NCBI RefSeq assembly: GCF_003473485.1
Contig: NC_053042.1
Coordinates: forward strand, 17,442,501 to 17,506,500
Length of the DNA stretch: 64,000 nt
Reading direction: 5' to 3'
From: Medicago truncatula
Taxonomy: Eukaryota; Streptophyta; Magnoliopsida; Fabales; Fabaceae
Part shown: piece after piece, positions 9,630 to 19,593 of the stretch
Layout: the number at the start of each line of letters is the position of its first letter
How positions within the stretch are numbered: position 1 is the stretch's first letter
The notes under the pieces: generated by a model
What the model saw: only the letters and a program-made list of their open reading frames with translations
What the model was told of the DNA's origin: nothing
Databases searched by the model: none
Position numbers and translations under genes: made by a program

Positions 9630-12032
9630 ATGGCGACAAGAGGCACTAGATCGGAGAAGGTGCGACGAATTTTCACCCAATTCGACGCGAATCATGATGG
9701 GGGTTTGAATAGGGAAGAAATGGCGTCGCTTGTTGGTGCTGTAAACCCTAGGGTGAAATTCAGCGACGAACAAATCAACGCAATTCTCGATGAGGTTTTT
9801 CGAACCTATGCTGAATTCATCGATGGTGAGAGGGGTTTGACCTATGAGGGTCTTTTGAGAACTTATGATGATGGCGCTGGTGATGTTGATAGGGATTTTG
9901 ATGCACTTGCTCTTGATCTTAATGTTGATGAGGCTGGTAAGGCTCCGGCGCCGGATTCGGAGGCTTCTTCGTCGATTGTTGATGAGAGGATGGCGGTTGA
10001 GTCGCAGAAGAAGCAGCGGACGGCTGCGTGGGCAGTGTCGCCGAATCATGGGATTGTGTTCGATGAGACGTGGAAGATTGTTGATGATTTAGAGATTTTG
10101 ATAAAGAGGTTGAAATTGAAGCAAGCTAAAGATGGGAAAGTGAAAGGTGAGAATTTTGATGCTTATTCTGATGCGGGTTGGTCTCGCGAATTGGGGCCTT
10201 CAACTGAGATTTCGGATAAGAGAGTGGTTTGGGATGAATCAGGGCATGATTATGCTGTTTTTGTGAAGGAAGTGGGTGGTTTGAGAACTAGAGCTGATAA
10301 TGCTAGATCAAGAGAAGAAGCTTTTGATGGACATATGGCAATTGGTAGAGTTTTGTATGAACATCAATTGTTTAAGGAAGCTTTGATTAGTTTCAAGAGG
10401 GCTTGTGAATTGCAACCTGTTGATGTTAGGCCACATTTTAGAGCTGGTAATTGTTATTATGTTCTTGGAAGGTATAAGGAAGCGAAGGAAGAGTTTTTGT
10501 TGGCACTTGAAGCTGCTGAGGCTGGTGGAAATCAATGGGCTTATTTGTTGCCACAGATTTATGTTAACCTTGGTATTTCATTGGAAGGTGAAGGTATGGT
10601 TTTGAGTGCTTGTGAGTATTATAGGGAGGCTGCAATTCTTTGTCCTACGCATTTTAGAGCTTTGAAACTGTTGGGTAGTGCTCTTTTCGGCGTAGGGGAA
10701 TATAAGGCTGCTGTTAAGGCGCTTGAAGAGGCTATTTTCATGAAACCGGATTATGCTGATGCACATTGTGATCTGGCTTCGGCATTGCATGCTATGCGTG
10801 AGGATGAGAGGGCGATTGAGGTGTTTCAGAAGGCTATTGATTTGAAACCGGGTCATATTGACGCTCTTTATAATTTAGGTGGATTGTATATGGACTTGGG
10901 TAGGTTCCAAAGGGCTTCTGAGATGTATACGAGAGTTTTGGCTGTTTGGCCAAATCATTGGCGGGCGCAGTTGAACAAGGCTGTGTCGTTGTTGGGAGCT
11001 GGTGAGAACGAAGAAGCCAAAAAAGCTTTGAAGGAAGCACTGAAAATGACAAATAGGGTCGAGTTGCACGACGCAATATCGCATTTGAAGCAGCTGCAGA
11101 AAAAGAAGAACAAACCCAATGGTGATACTCCAGAAGAATCGCCATTTGTCATAGTTGAACCGTCCAAGTTTAAGACAGTTGGTGATAAGACTACTGTGAG
11201 ACAGGAACTAGCCAGTGCTCTGCAAATTAGAGCACTTCAGAAGGTTGCTAGGTTGAGCCGTTGTAATGTGGAGCTTTTGAAGAAGGAAATGAGCGAACAT
11301 GATGTGCCGGTGTCGTATTCTGGTACCGGAGTGCCTGAAAAATCCATCCGGAAACCAAACTTGGAAGAAATTCTTCGCAAATTGCTTAGTTTTCTGAAGC
11401 CAGACACTTTTCAAGGAGCTGTGAAAGCCATAAATGAGAGGATTCTTTCTGTTTTGGATGAAAATGGTTCAGGCAGATTAGATCTTGGAATGTTCTTTGC
11501 TATTCTTGCTCCCATTTGTGGTGGTCCTCCAGAGAGACGTAAAAGGATCGCCTTTGATGCACTGTTGTGGCGTCCCATGAACGAAGACGGTGCTAATTTA
11601 AAGAAAGTTGATGCTACCAGATACATCAAGTTGTTAAGGGCTGTTTATGTTCCTTCCCAAGGTGTTAGCGAATTGATGGAGGTTCGCGGAGATGTAGACA
11701 CTTCAATGGTGTCTTTCTCTGAGTTTCTAGTTATGTTTGATGATCCAGATTGGGGTTTTGGTATTATGCCTACCTTAGTGAAGCTTGAAACAGGAGATAG
11801 AAACCGACATGGCAAAACCATGTGCGCAGTCTGTCGCTACCCTATTATCGGTTCACGCTTTAAGGAGATAAAATCTCATTTTAATTTGTGTAACCAATGC
11901 TACAGTGAAGGAAAAGTGCCTTCTACATTTAAGCAGGAAGAGTACAGATTTAAGGAGTATGGAAATGAGGGTGAAGCTATGAAAGATAAGTGTACTTGCT
12001 TTAACTTGCAACCACGAAATGAAAGTAGATAG
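9630..12032 (+). CDS. EF-hand / TPR / ZZ-like zinc finger protein
   Basis: Intronless gene of 800 aa. The ATG at 9630 (MATRGTRSEKVRRIF) is preferred over the open extension to 9507, which has no ATG. A canonical EF-hand loop DANHDGGLNREE is at residues 19-30. Tetratricopeptide repeats run from about 234 to 475 (for example GRYKEAKEEFLLALE and DERAIEVFQKAIDLKPG). A second EF-like loop near 610 (DENGSGRLDLGM) lacks the final acidic residue and probably does not bind calcium well. A C-terminal ZZ-like finger (about 725-765) has the CAVC and CNQC pairs. The layout and length match the plant family of calcium-binding TPR proteins typified by Arabidopsis At1g05150/At2g32450. Its cellular role is not established. 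The likely activity is calcium-sensitive protein-protein scaffolding in the cytosol. No frameshift or odd codon use was seen. Confidence 0.93.
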   Translation: MATRGTRSEKVRRIFTQFDANHDGGLNREEMASLVGAVNPRVKFSDEQINAILDEVFRTYAEFIDGERGLTYEGLLRTYDDGAGDVDRDFDALALDLNVDEAGKAPAPDSEASSSIVDERMAVESQKKQRTAAWAVSPNHGIVFDETWKIVDDLEILIKRLKLKQAKDGKVKGENFDAYSDAGWSRELGPSTEISDKRVVWDESGHDYAVFVKEVGGLRTRADNARSREEAFDGHMAIGRVLYEHQLFKEALISFKRACELQPVDVRPHFRAGNCYYVLGRYKEAKEEFLLALEAAEAGGNQWAYLLPQIYVNLGISLEGEGMVLSACEYYREAAILCPTHFRALKLLGSALFGVGEYKAAVKALEEAIFMKPDYADAHCDLASALHAMREDERAIEVFQKAIDLKPGHIDALYNLGGLYMDLGRFQRASEMYTRVLAVWPNHWRAQLNKAVSLLGAGENEEAKKALKEALKMTNRVELHDAISHLKQLQKKKNKPNGDTPEESPFVIVEPSKFKTVGDKTTVRQELASALQIRALQKVARLSRCNVELLKKEMSEHDVPVSYSGTGVPEKSIRKPNLEEILRKLLSFLKPDTFQGAVKAINERILSVLDENGSGRLDLGMFFAILAPICGGPPERRKRIAFDALLWRPMNEDGANLKKVDATRYIKLLRAVYVPSQGVSELMEVRGDVDTSMVSFSEFLVMFDDPDWGFGIMPTLVKLETGDRNRHGKTMCAVCRYPIIGSRFKEIKSHFNLCNQCYSEGKVPSTFKQEEYRFKEYGNEGEAMKDKCTCFNLQPRNESR

Positions 12033-12508
12033 AAGAATTCAATCTTTTTTTTTTCTCTCTTTTGATTTTTTGTTTGTATTATCTTGGATCATCCTCTCAC
12101 CTTGTAATTTAGCTTTTCAGTGTGAAATATTTAGCTTGCGAGTTCATCAGTTATTGTCATTTTTTTAATAATTGAATACGTAGATGATTTAACTGTTTTA
12201 GTAATTGTGTATAGTTATTGTGAAACCTTTAGACCTCTTTTTCCGTAAATATTTATGTTCATAATGCTTCTTTATCAATTCTTACAAATGATGGAGCTTG
12301 TATATTAAGTCCAGAAAAACTTGCAATTGTATAATGGAGATTGTTTGATGTTGAACAAATTTAACAAGGAACTTTTGTTAACAATTGAAAGTTAGATTGA
12401 AGGGATTACTTATAGTGAAAATGGGATTATTTGTGGAGTCTGTTTGATGATCTATATCACAGGCATTAGTAGAATTGAGAAATGTTCAAGTAAAGAAGAA
12501 GCTGCATT
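12033..12508. other. 3' UTR and spacer after the EF-hand/TPR gene
   Basis: T-rich sequence with several polyadenylation-like AATAAT/AATGTA contexts. No gene is supported. It ends in the left copy of the SINE target duplication at 12493-12508. Confidence 0.5.
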
Positions 12509-12652
12509 ATCCAGAAGTCCTAGCTCAACTGGTAAAATGCCGAAATTGTTAGGCCGGATGCCATGAGCGGGGTTCGAACCCCGGTACCTCCACTTGTGTG
12601 TGTGAGTTTATAATGGTTTTGTCATTTCGTCTATCTGCTAAAAAAAAAAAAG
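12509..12652 (+). mobile_element. tRNA-derived SINE (family 2) with 16-bp TSD
   Basis: Box A is TAGCTCAACTGGTAAAATG, box B is GGGGTTCGAACCCCGG, followed by a TG-rich stretch and an A-tail at 12639-12651. The 16-bp duplication AAGAAGAAGCTGCATT is perfect at 12493-12508 and 12653-12668, so the copy is well preserved. Its body differs from family 1. Confidence 0.85.
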
Positions 12653-12668
12653 AAGAAGAAGCTGCATT

Positions 12669-13225
12669 CATGCATTATAGAAGTTTTTGGCTTCATCTTA
12701 TGCTGCAATTTGTATTTATAATAACTTGTCAAGCCCCTGACTCATCTCAAAATGCTGGCTTCATCTCTTTGCTTCCACTATGCCACTACTCAATTTATAA
12801 TATCTCAATTTTCACATGCCCCATTCACCATATTCACCTGCTAAATTGAACTGTATCACCCTTCCTTTAGATTCCTCATTCTCTTCATGCCTTCTAGATA
12901 TATTTTGACATTTAGACACTTGCAAAGCGCTAATAGGACTTTGGTTCCTATGATACACTATAATGCTAGGAGGTCCAATGACCAAACTCCTGTATAAGAT
13001 TTTTATTTTGGAAATAATTGATGTTAATATGCTAGTATTTGCGGGAATCGAACATGAGACCAAATTTATTACTCTACTCCGGACTCCCCACTTTTTTAAA
13101 TCAATTTCAATACTGTCAATTAGAATCAAACACTTGTAAACAAAATGCCACATCAGTGTTCTTCAATCAAATGTCAATGAAGACTATGGGTGTTGGTAGC
13201 GCGGATTAGTTAGGTTTTGAGGCTA
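12669..13225. other. Intergenic; possible old SINE relic
   Basis: No gene is supported. Around 13030-13130 a GGGAATCGAACATGAG box-B-like string followed by CCGGACTCCCCACTT suggests a very degenerate SINE on the minus strand. Confidence 0.35.
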
Positions 13226-13229
13226 AAAG

Positions 13230-14165
13230 TCATCCTAATCGTAAGGTAAAAAACATGTGGTTTGGAGAAGGATGCCATATAATAGAAGCCCAATCAAGCT
13301 TGGCCGGAGAAGGATGAAAGAATTGGAAAGCCAACTTAGCAGAGAGGTTGCCGTCCGGAGCATGTAACCAAACACGCCTATCCGTCAAAGGAGTGGTAGG
13401 AAGCGTAATTTTAAGAATGATGTCCGCCACCAAAGGATACTCAAGAATAGACGGAAGAAGCTGCCATCTACCATTAATAATAACAGTTTGAAGCTTGGCG
13501 GTAAGATGGGGAAACAAATGAGGCGGTGAATTGAGAACAGATACAAGAGGAACTCCCATCCAATTATCCAACCAAAGGTTTATTTTTTCACCGTTACCAA
13601 TAATCCAGATTGAATTCTCAGAAACCGTCGACACAAACTCCCTCACACCCGGCTACACAGAAGATTTGAAATAACGGCTTCGCAGGAGACCAAAAGAAAG
13701 AAATCGGTGCTGAAAAAGGCTAGAGCACTGAGATTCTTGAGTAAAGAGGTTCCAACTCAAATGCAAAAGCAGCGAGGCATTGATAGACCGTGTCGACTTA
13801 AGATCAAAACCACCTGAATCCCACAGAAGGCAAACTTGGTTCCAAGAAACCGTACAAATTTTGCGAGTATTAATATCACCACTCCAAACAAAATTTTTAA
13901 TCCACCTATCCAGCATATGCAACAAACGAGCAAGCCAACGGTAAATATGGAAAGAGTAAACCAACTTACCGTGCACTATGGATTTCACCAATTGAACCCG
14001 ACCCATAATAGACAGAAGGACACCTTTTCATGTAGAAAGCTTCACCTTGATGCGATCAACAATCAGTTGGAAATGTATACACTTTGGCTTACCTTGAAAG
14101 ATGGGACAACCTAGGTACTGGAAAGGCAAAATACCATCCGAAAATCCTGACATTTGCGCCAACAT
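13230..14165 (-). pseudogene. LINE (L1-type) reverse transcriptase C-terminal fragment
   Basis: The minus strand encodes, in broken frames, the region after the RT core: FSDGILPFQYLGCPIF, then GRVQLVKSIVHGKLVYSF, then WIIGNGEKINLWLDNW. A TGA at 14028-14030 replaces the Trp of the usual WKG motif, and there is a frame change between about 13650 and 13690. Catalytic RT, endonuclease, RNase H and poly(A) are all absent. It is a dead fragment. Confidence 0.8.
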
Positions 14166-14291
14166 ATTCCTTTAACCCCTATATAATATTGTTCTTGCAG
14201 CTACTACCAGCTTACATAAGTTTTTTTAGAGGATTAAACATAAGTTAAATCATCAATATTAAATATTTAAGCAAAAAATAAAACAAAATAA

Positions 14292-14343
14292 ATATTCGCC
14301 CTAAAGTTCTTTAAAAAAAAAAATATATATTCGCCCTAAAGTT
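14292..14343. mobile_element. Micro-insertion 1: 18-bp A-rich insert, 17-bp direct repeat
   Basis: The 17-bp string ATATTCGCCCTAAAGTT occurs at 14292-14308 and 14327-14343. Between them lies only CTTTAAAAAAAAAAATAT. The structure is that of a retroposon reduced to its A-tail plus a few bases between target duplications. The insert starts about 140 bp before the TOM9-2 ATG. Confidence 0.6.
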
Positions 14344-14447
14344 GGTCCTTTAAATCATTTTTTCTGGTCTCGAGGAAAGAGCAACCTGTGTTTCTCTCTA
14401 TTTTTCTTCCTTCTATCTCACAGTTACAACTCATCTCCTACTCTCAA

Positions 14448-14708
14448 ATGGCGAAGAAGCAATCATCAGCAATCGCTAGGGTTTGCAACCACCCTGTCGT
14501 CCGCAACACGAAAGAAGCCGCCTCCGATGCCACCGTCATCGCCAAAAAGCTTCTCCGTAGCACCGGCAAAGCAGCATGGATCGCCGGAACCAGTTTTCTT
14601 GTACTTGTTGTTCCTCTCATCGTTGCCATGGACCGTGAACAACAGATCAATGAACTTGAATCTCAACAGGCCAATATTCTTGGAACTCCTTCGCCTCTTG
14701 CTGGCTAA
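14448..14708 (+). CDS. TOM9-2: Mitochondrial import receptor subunit TOM9-2 (plant TOM22)
   Basis: Single-exon gene of 86 aa, the usual length for the plant-specific short TOM22, which lacks the long acidic cytosolic receptor domain of fungi. It is a subunit of the outer-membrane TOM complex that passes presequence proteins across the mitochondrial outer membrane. Diagnostic features are KKLLRSTGKAAWIAGTSFL (about 35-53), one membrane span (about 44-61, ending LVVPLIVAM), and the C-terminal inter-membrane stretch DREQQINELESQQANILGTP. The start at 14448 (MAKKQSS) is the first ATG in frame. The track is open to 14388, but that segment is CT-rich leader. Codon use and sequence look intact. Arabidopsis TOM9-1/TOM9-2 are the obvious relatives; the choice of -2 is by overall resemblance. 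Confidence 0.93.
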   Translation: MAKKQSSAIARVCNHPVVRNTKEAASDATVIAKKLLRSTGKAAWIAGTSFLVLVVPLIVAMDREQQINELESQQANILGTPSPLAG

Positions 14709-17136
14709 AACCCTAGTGGTTGTTTTTAGGGTTTTTGTTTGTTTTTTTGGAATATTCAAATTGTGTTGAGATTTGGAATTTGTGATACTTATATATGGAT
14801 TTATGATTTTGTTTGAATTTTAATTGTTTGTTTGATTATGTCATATTGTGTTATGTGGAGAAAAATTGATTTTTTTTTTTGTTGATTCTGTTAAATTTAT
14901 GAGATTTTTGGAGTTGTTTTTGTTTTTGTTTCAAAGTATGATGAGGATTGGGGATTTTATTGTGTCTGATAGGGTTTAGGGTTTTAGTTAAAGGTTCAAT
15001 TTTATTGTGTCTGATAGGGTTGAAGGTTCACGACGACGATTTAGGAGTTGTAATAGTTTTTTATGTTGCTGACACCTCGACCCTACACTGATTGAACCAG
15101 CATTGGCCACATTTGGCTTTAATTCTAAGTGATTTTAAGGATTCTGGCGCGACTGCAATTGTTATGAGCTTTGTTTAAAACCCTGTGTCAGCTGTTGTGA
15201 TGTGTTTGTTGTTTTGATATTATTTGGTTGAATGGATGGTTTCTCTGTTTTTTGGATTATTGTTTTTGATATAGAGGGATTTGGTCTAGTGAACCCTGCT
15301 AGTTTTTGAGGCTAAAAGTTTGATAGCAAAGTTTTCAAAGACTTGATTAGATATCTGTTGAATACAAAGGGGCTTTGGTATATATTGTTTTGAATTTTTT
15401 GGCTGAATGAATGGTTTTTGCCTTCTGGATTTGATTGCCCATTGTAGTGTTAGGCTTGTGTTAACCGAAAGACTAGTGGTTTGCAATGTCGACTCCTCAG
15501 CATTGCTAATTTTTTTAATCAAAGGGCATGCCAGAAAGGTCCTGAAGTGATTTAATTAGATCCATGCTCCATAGTTGTAACTGTATGAAACTTGGAAACC
15601 AATATATCTGTTTGCATTGTCCAATTTCACATCTTGTTTTGGTATACCAACAGCTAGTTTCATCCTTAGAGTGTTTATGGTGTATGTAGTTCTTGTTATT
15701 CTGAGATGTGGTTACTATGATTGTCAAGTAGTAATAGTTTTTTATGTACAGTGTTTTCTGTACATAAAAATATATTTGTTCCTTTATCAAGTGAATGGTG
15801 TATGATTTTCTGTACAGTGTTTTCTCACATTATTCTTGATGATGAATTAATACATTATCACATCGTTGGCTGTAATGTACAGAGTATTAATCGTCATTCT
15901 TGCGCTTAACTGGTTTAGAATCTTTCTGGTGTCTTAGGGATTCCAGGGAAATGGGTATATTACTTTACCCTTTCACTTCTGGCAGATTTAAATCATTTTG
16001 GCTTGGCATTGACATGTTGCTATTTAGCTTATGATACTTCACGGAAAATAAATTGGTTGGTTTTATTGCTGTGTAATGCCTTTTGTTTTTGTGTATAAAA
16101 TGTCCGTGCAATACCTTCATTTATTCTAAAGTTCTATACATTACCTCTTATTTCTGTTCCTTTGGCGCTAATGTTTATGGCTAAACCTCGTACTCCTAAG
16201 GCAAATGACCTGAAATGTAACAGCTCAATTTATAGTGAATTTAGTTTTGATAAAAATAACGGCTGGTAGCCAAGCTCAAACGCCGTGTAGAGTAGAATTT
16301 ACATTGCGTTTCTTGACCATCGAAGTGCTGCTTTGAGAGGGGAACGAAATTCCAAAAAAGAATGGAATACCTGAGTTTTGTTTTAACTTTTCCTTCTAGC
16401 ATTCCTTCATCCAGACTCGTTTAACCCGAGTTTTATTCGAATTTATCCATCCGGGCGCGGGGATGGATATATATGTTTTCCTTCCGGATTGGTAAATTCC
16501 AAGGCATGCTGTTTTCAAGTAATAAGTGTGGCTTAAAATAGTTCTCTTATTTTAACTGTAAGTAAAAAAAAAAAAAAGTGGACTTGTTTTTTCTTTGGAC
16601 TTGTGTGTGTTTGTGACAAGATTGGAATTGGATTATACAACTCAAACAATCTAATATTTTCCAAGAGATTCATTCTTGTGTTTTTAAAAGGTTGATAACA
16701 AAGTATAAGAAAAGTAGGAATCTAATACTATAGAATATCTACCACCAAGAGAGTCTGCAACATAGCGAGCCAATGTGTATATTTAATGTCCGACGATACC
16801 TCGAATATGATTATCGCAAGTAGAGTGCACAAATGATAGATTCTTTAATGACAAGAAGAGTAGAACCTCAGTAAAAAAAAAAATTATCAGTACATTACAT
16901 TTTATGTAATGTTACATATTAGTGACATAACAATCTACCTAATTTTGAACAAATTGGAAACGTAACTCATCTTATCTTGATAGTATCTATTCTACCTATA
17001 TCATAGGACAGTGGACACAATCTAGCCACCTCAGCAATAAAATCTTCTTCTCATCACATCTTTCTTACTTATTAAACAAAACTCTCCAACTTATGCACCT
17101 TAGTTTTACACCATTCACCACTACCATCACAACAAC
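14709..17136. other. Long gene-free stretch between TOM9-2 and the cpRNP gene
   Basis: 2.4 kb with no convincing ORF. It begins with the TOM9-2 3' UTR. TTTTATTGTGTCTGATAGGG is present twice (14956 and 15000). The block 16250-16490 is noticeably richer in G+C and non-repetitive but unrecognised. It could be an untranslated exon or non-coding RNA, which I cannot show. The last ~100 bp before 17137 are pyrimidine/CA-rich, as expected for a leader. Confidence 0.35.
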
Positions 17137-19593
17137 ATGGCCACTGCAGCAGGCATGGCCTCATTGTTTTCATCTTCCATCAACACTGTCAAATGTCTAC
17201 GTTCCAAAAACTCCTCATTAGATACATCTTCAAACCGCATGTTTGTATCTTTGATCTCACAATCCTCAGTGGAACCTTTGTCCATTGGTACAACTGTTTC
17301 ACACAAGCTATGGTTTCCTAGAATTTCTGTTGCTGTTGCACAGGAAGAGGCTGTTGTGGCTGTTGAGGATGAAGAGAAAGTTGTAGTGGAAGAGGAAGAA
17401 AAAGAAGAAGAAGAAGTAGTAGAAGAGAAGGAGAATATTGGAGGGGAAACTGTAGCTGAAGTAGACACTAGGACTAAGCTTTATTTTGGTAATTTGCCTT
17501 ATAGTGTTGATAGTGCACTACTTGCAGGGCTAATTGAGGAGTATGGTAGTGCAGAATTGATTGAGGTACTTCATATCTAACTATTTTCAATACTCACATT
17601 AAGAACTAGGTCAACTAGCTATGCAGCAACACTTCTGATTAAATGCGCGTCTAGGGTTCGACATGTGTTGGTGTCGCAATATTTAACCGATTTCATTTTC
17701 AAAAATTATCATCAGTGTCTACGTGTTAGTTTTAGTCTTAGTGTGTCATGTTTGTTGGTGCTTTATAGATAACTAGAAGATTGTTTGCTGTAGCTAGGAT
17801 AGGAGTGAATTTGTAAATTTCGTTGATTAAAGTAATTCCATTAGTTTTGGATCAAATAACAGAAAAAGTCATGTAGCTTTGTAGTTACTATCTATATGAT
17901 GATTTAGGCACTTCTAGCTGCAGCTTTCATATTTGTGCTAATTGAAATGAATTTTTTTCTGAAAATCTATGCAAGTAGGGCGTTTAGACGAGTTTATGTA
18001 AAACTTATTTTGACTTATCCATAGTATAAACTCACCTGTAATTTGTTTGAAAACACTCACTAGTTTATGATATGCTTATAAGCTGCTTTTAATTTATTTT
18101 AATATTCTTCAAGATAAGTAAGTGAAATAGAGTTTGTCTCGTCTCTAGTTTGATTTCGGTCGATCAGAGTCTGAAATAATTTTTGAAGCAGATCTTAACA
18201 TTAAGACCTGTTAATTTTCGTCATCATCATTATCAGTTGCATGTTTATCAGTTTTTGTCCCAAATAACTCATTATTGTAACTTAAACTGTGAAAGGGGCT
18301 TCAGATTCCTGAATTTACAATTCATTAAATTAACTTATCGTAAGTGATAAATGCAATAATCCAACTAAATTTATAATCTATTGAGAGATTCTTGTACTGA
18401 AGATTACATCTTATGTTTACAGAAAAGAAATGTGCGAGAAAAAGAGAAATTAAATTGTTACACATATTAAACTATAAAACTTAGTTATGGATAGACTTTG
18501 CAAATTAATATATTAAAAAGAAAGAAAAAAAGATAAAAACCAAATTTTCTGCCATTATTTTTCAGATACATCCCTCAAACTTGTATTGTCTGATATGGTT
18601 TATCCATGTTTATGTTTCATTCCTTGAATTACAGTAATGTTAATGATTTGTATATGTCTTTAGGTTCTTTATGACAGAGACACCGGAAAAAGTAGAGGCT
18701 TTGCATTTGTGACAATGAGTTGTGTTGAAGATTGTAACGCAGTAATTCAAAATCTTGACGGGAAAGTAAGAATCACTCTCTATGATCAATTTCTATGTAA
18801 TGCTTCAATATTTTTGCATGCTAACATTTGTAAATGAACAACTTCTCAGGAGTTCATGGGGCGAACCTTGCGGGTGAATTTCTCTGACAAACCTAAACCA
18901 AAAGAACCATTGTATCCTGAAACTGAGTACAAGCTTTTTGTTGGGAACTTGGCTTGGACAGTAACTTCTGAGAGTCTTACACAAGCCTTTCAAGAACATG
19001 GAACTGTTGTTGGAGCTAGGGTGTTATTTGATGGCGAAACCGGAAAGTCTCGTGGCTATGGCTTTGTTTCCTATGCCACTAAATCAGAAATGGATACCGC
19101 CCTTGCAATCATGGATAATGTGGTATGTTATTTGTCATCTATTCAATCTTTTATGCACAATGTTTTTCAAGTAAAAGGTCCGCAGCTGCTATTTAAGCAG
19201 ACAACAATTTTTTTATGTCTTCGTGACCATGATGTGACAGCGAATTAAGGTTGCATCTGTAGTATTTGACTATAATTCTCTGTAATATCAAAGATAGTGA
19301 CGCTACTGCGATTGTGATTTAAAACTTTGGTTATACATTTGTGAATAAAAATAATTTTTTGTCGTTGTGACAACAATGTGACAGCGATTTAGGCTGTATT
19401 AGCAACATTTTACCGCAATTCTATGTCATCAAGAATAGTAGTGCGATTGTGATATTAATCTTTGATTATATATTTGTGTTTGCAAAGAAGGAGTTGTGAT
19501 TTTGCTTATTGTTTCTTTGTGATTTGTGAACTTGATCAGGAACTAGAAGGACGAACATTGCGCGTAAGCTTGGCTCAAGGAAAACGTTCATAA
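17137..19593 (+). CDS. Chloroplast ribonucleoprotein, two RRMs, 4 exons
   Basis: Nuclear-encoded plastid RNA-binding protein of about 285 aa. Such cpRNPs bind plastid mRNAs and support stability, processing and editing. Exons are 17137-17565, 18664-18765, 18850-19122 and 19540-19593, all GT-AG and joining in phase 0. Residues 1 to ~66 are Ser/Thr-rich and serve as the transit peptide. A strongly acidic Glu/Val stretch follows (about 70-105). RRM1 has RNP2 LYFGNL and RNP1 [11 protein letters not shown]2 has RNP2 LFVGNL and RNP1 KSRGYGFV. The protein ends [16 protein letters not shown]. The linker [20 protein letters not shown] closely resembles Arabidopsis At1g60000. Introns 2 and 3 split each RRM before its last strand, a usual place in this family. 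No defect was seen. The family call is very firm; the exact orthologue is by memory of one relative. Confidence 0.92.
17970..18130. mobile_element. Degenerate AT-rich MITE-like relic in cpRNP intron 1
   Basis: Contains CTTATTTTGACTTATCC and TGCTTATAAGCTGCTTTTAA, phrases typical of a very common legume MITE built around ATAAGCT. A similar stretch occurs at about 23160-23390 in another intron. No clear ends or TSD. Confidence 0.35.
19231..19475. repeat. Diverged tandem duplication in cpRNP intron 3
   Basis: Two diverged copies of roughly 110-145 bp lie end to end. Each carries ATGTGACAGCGA(A/T)TTA near its start, a TATTTGAC/CATTTTACCGCAATTC-like middle and GCGATTGTGAT near its end (19231-19345 and 19373-19475). 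Confidence 0.5.

Noticed and set aside
9534..10049. 171-codon minus-strand ORF
   Set aside because: Antisense shadow of the EF-hand/TPR gene; composition is Arg/Ile-rich noise.
14527..14769. Alternative frame ORF over TOM9-2
   Set aside because: Overlaps the recognised TOM9-2 frame and has no family features.
17127..17468. Ser/Thr-rich minus-strand ORF
   Set aside because: Antisense of the Glu-rich acidic domain of the cpRNP.
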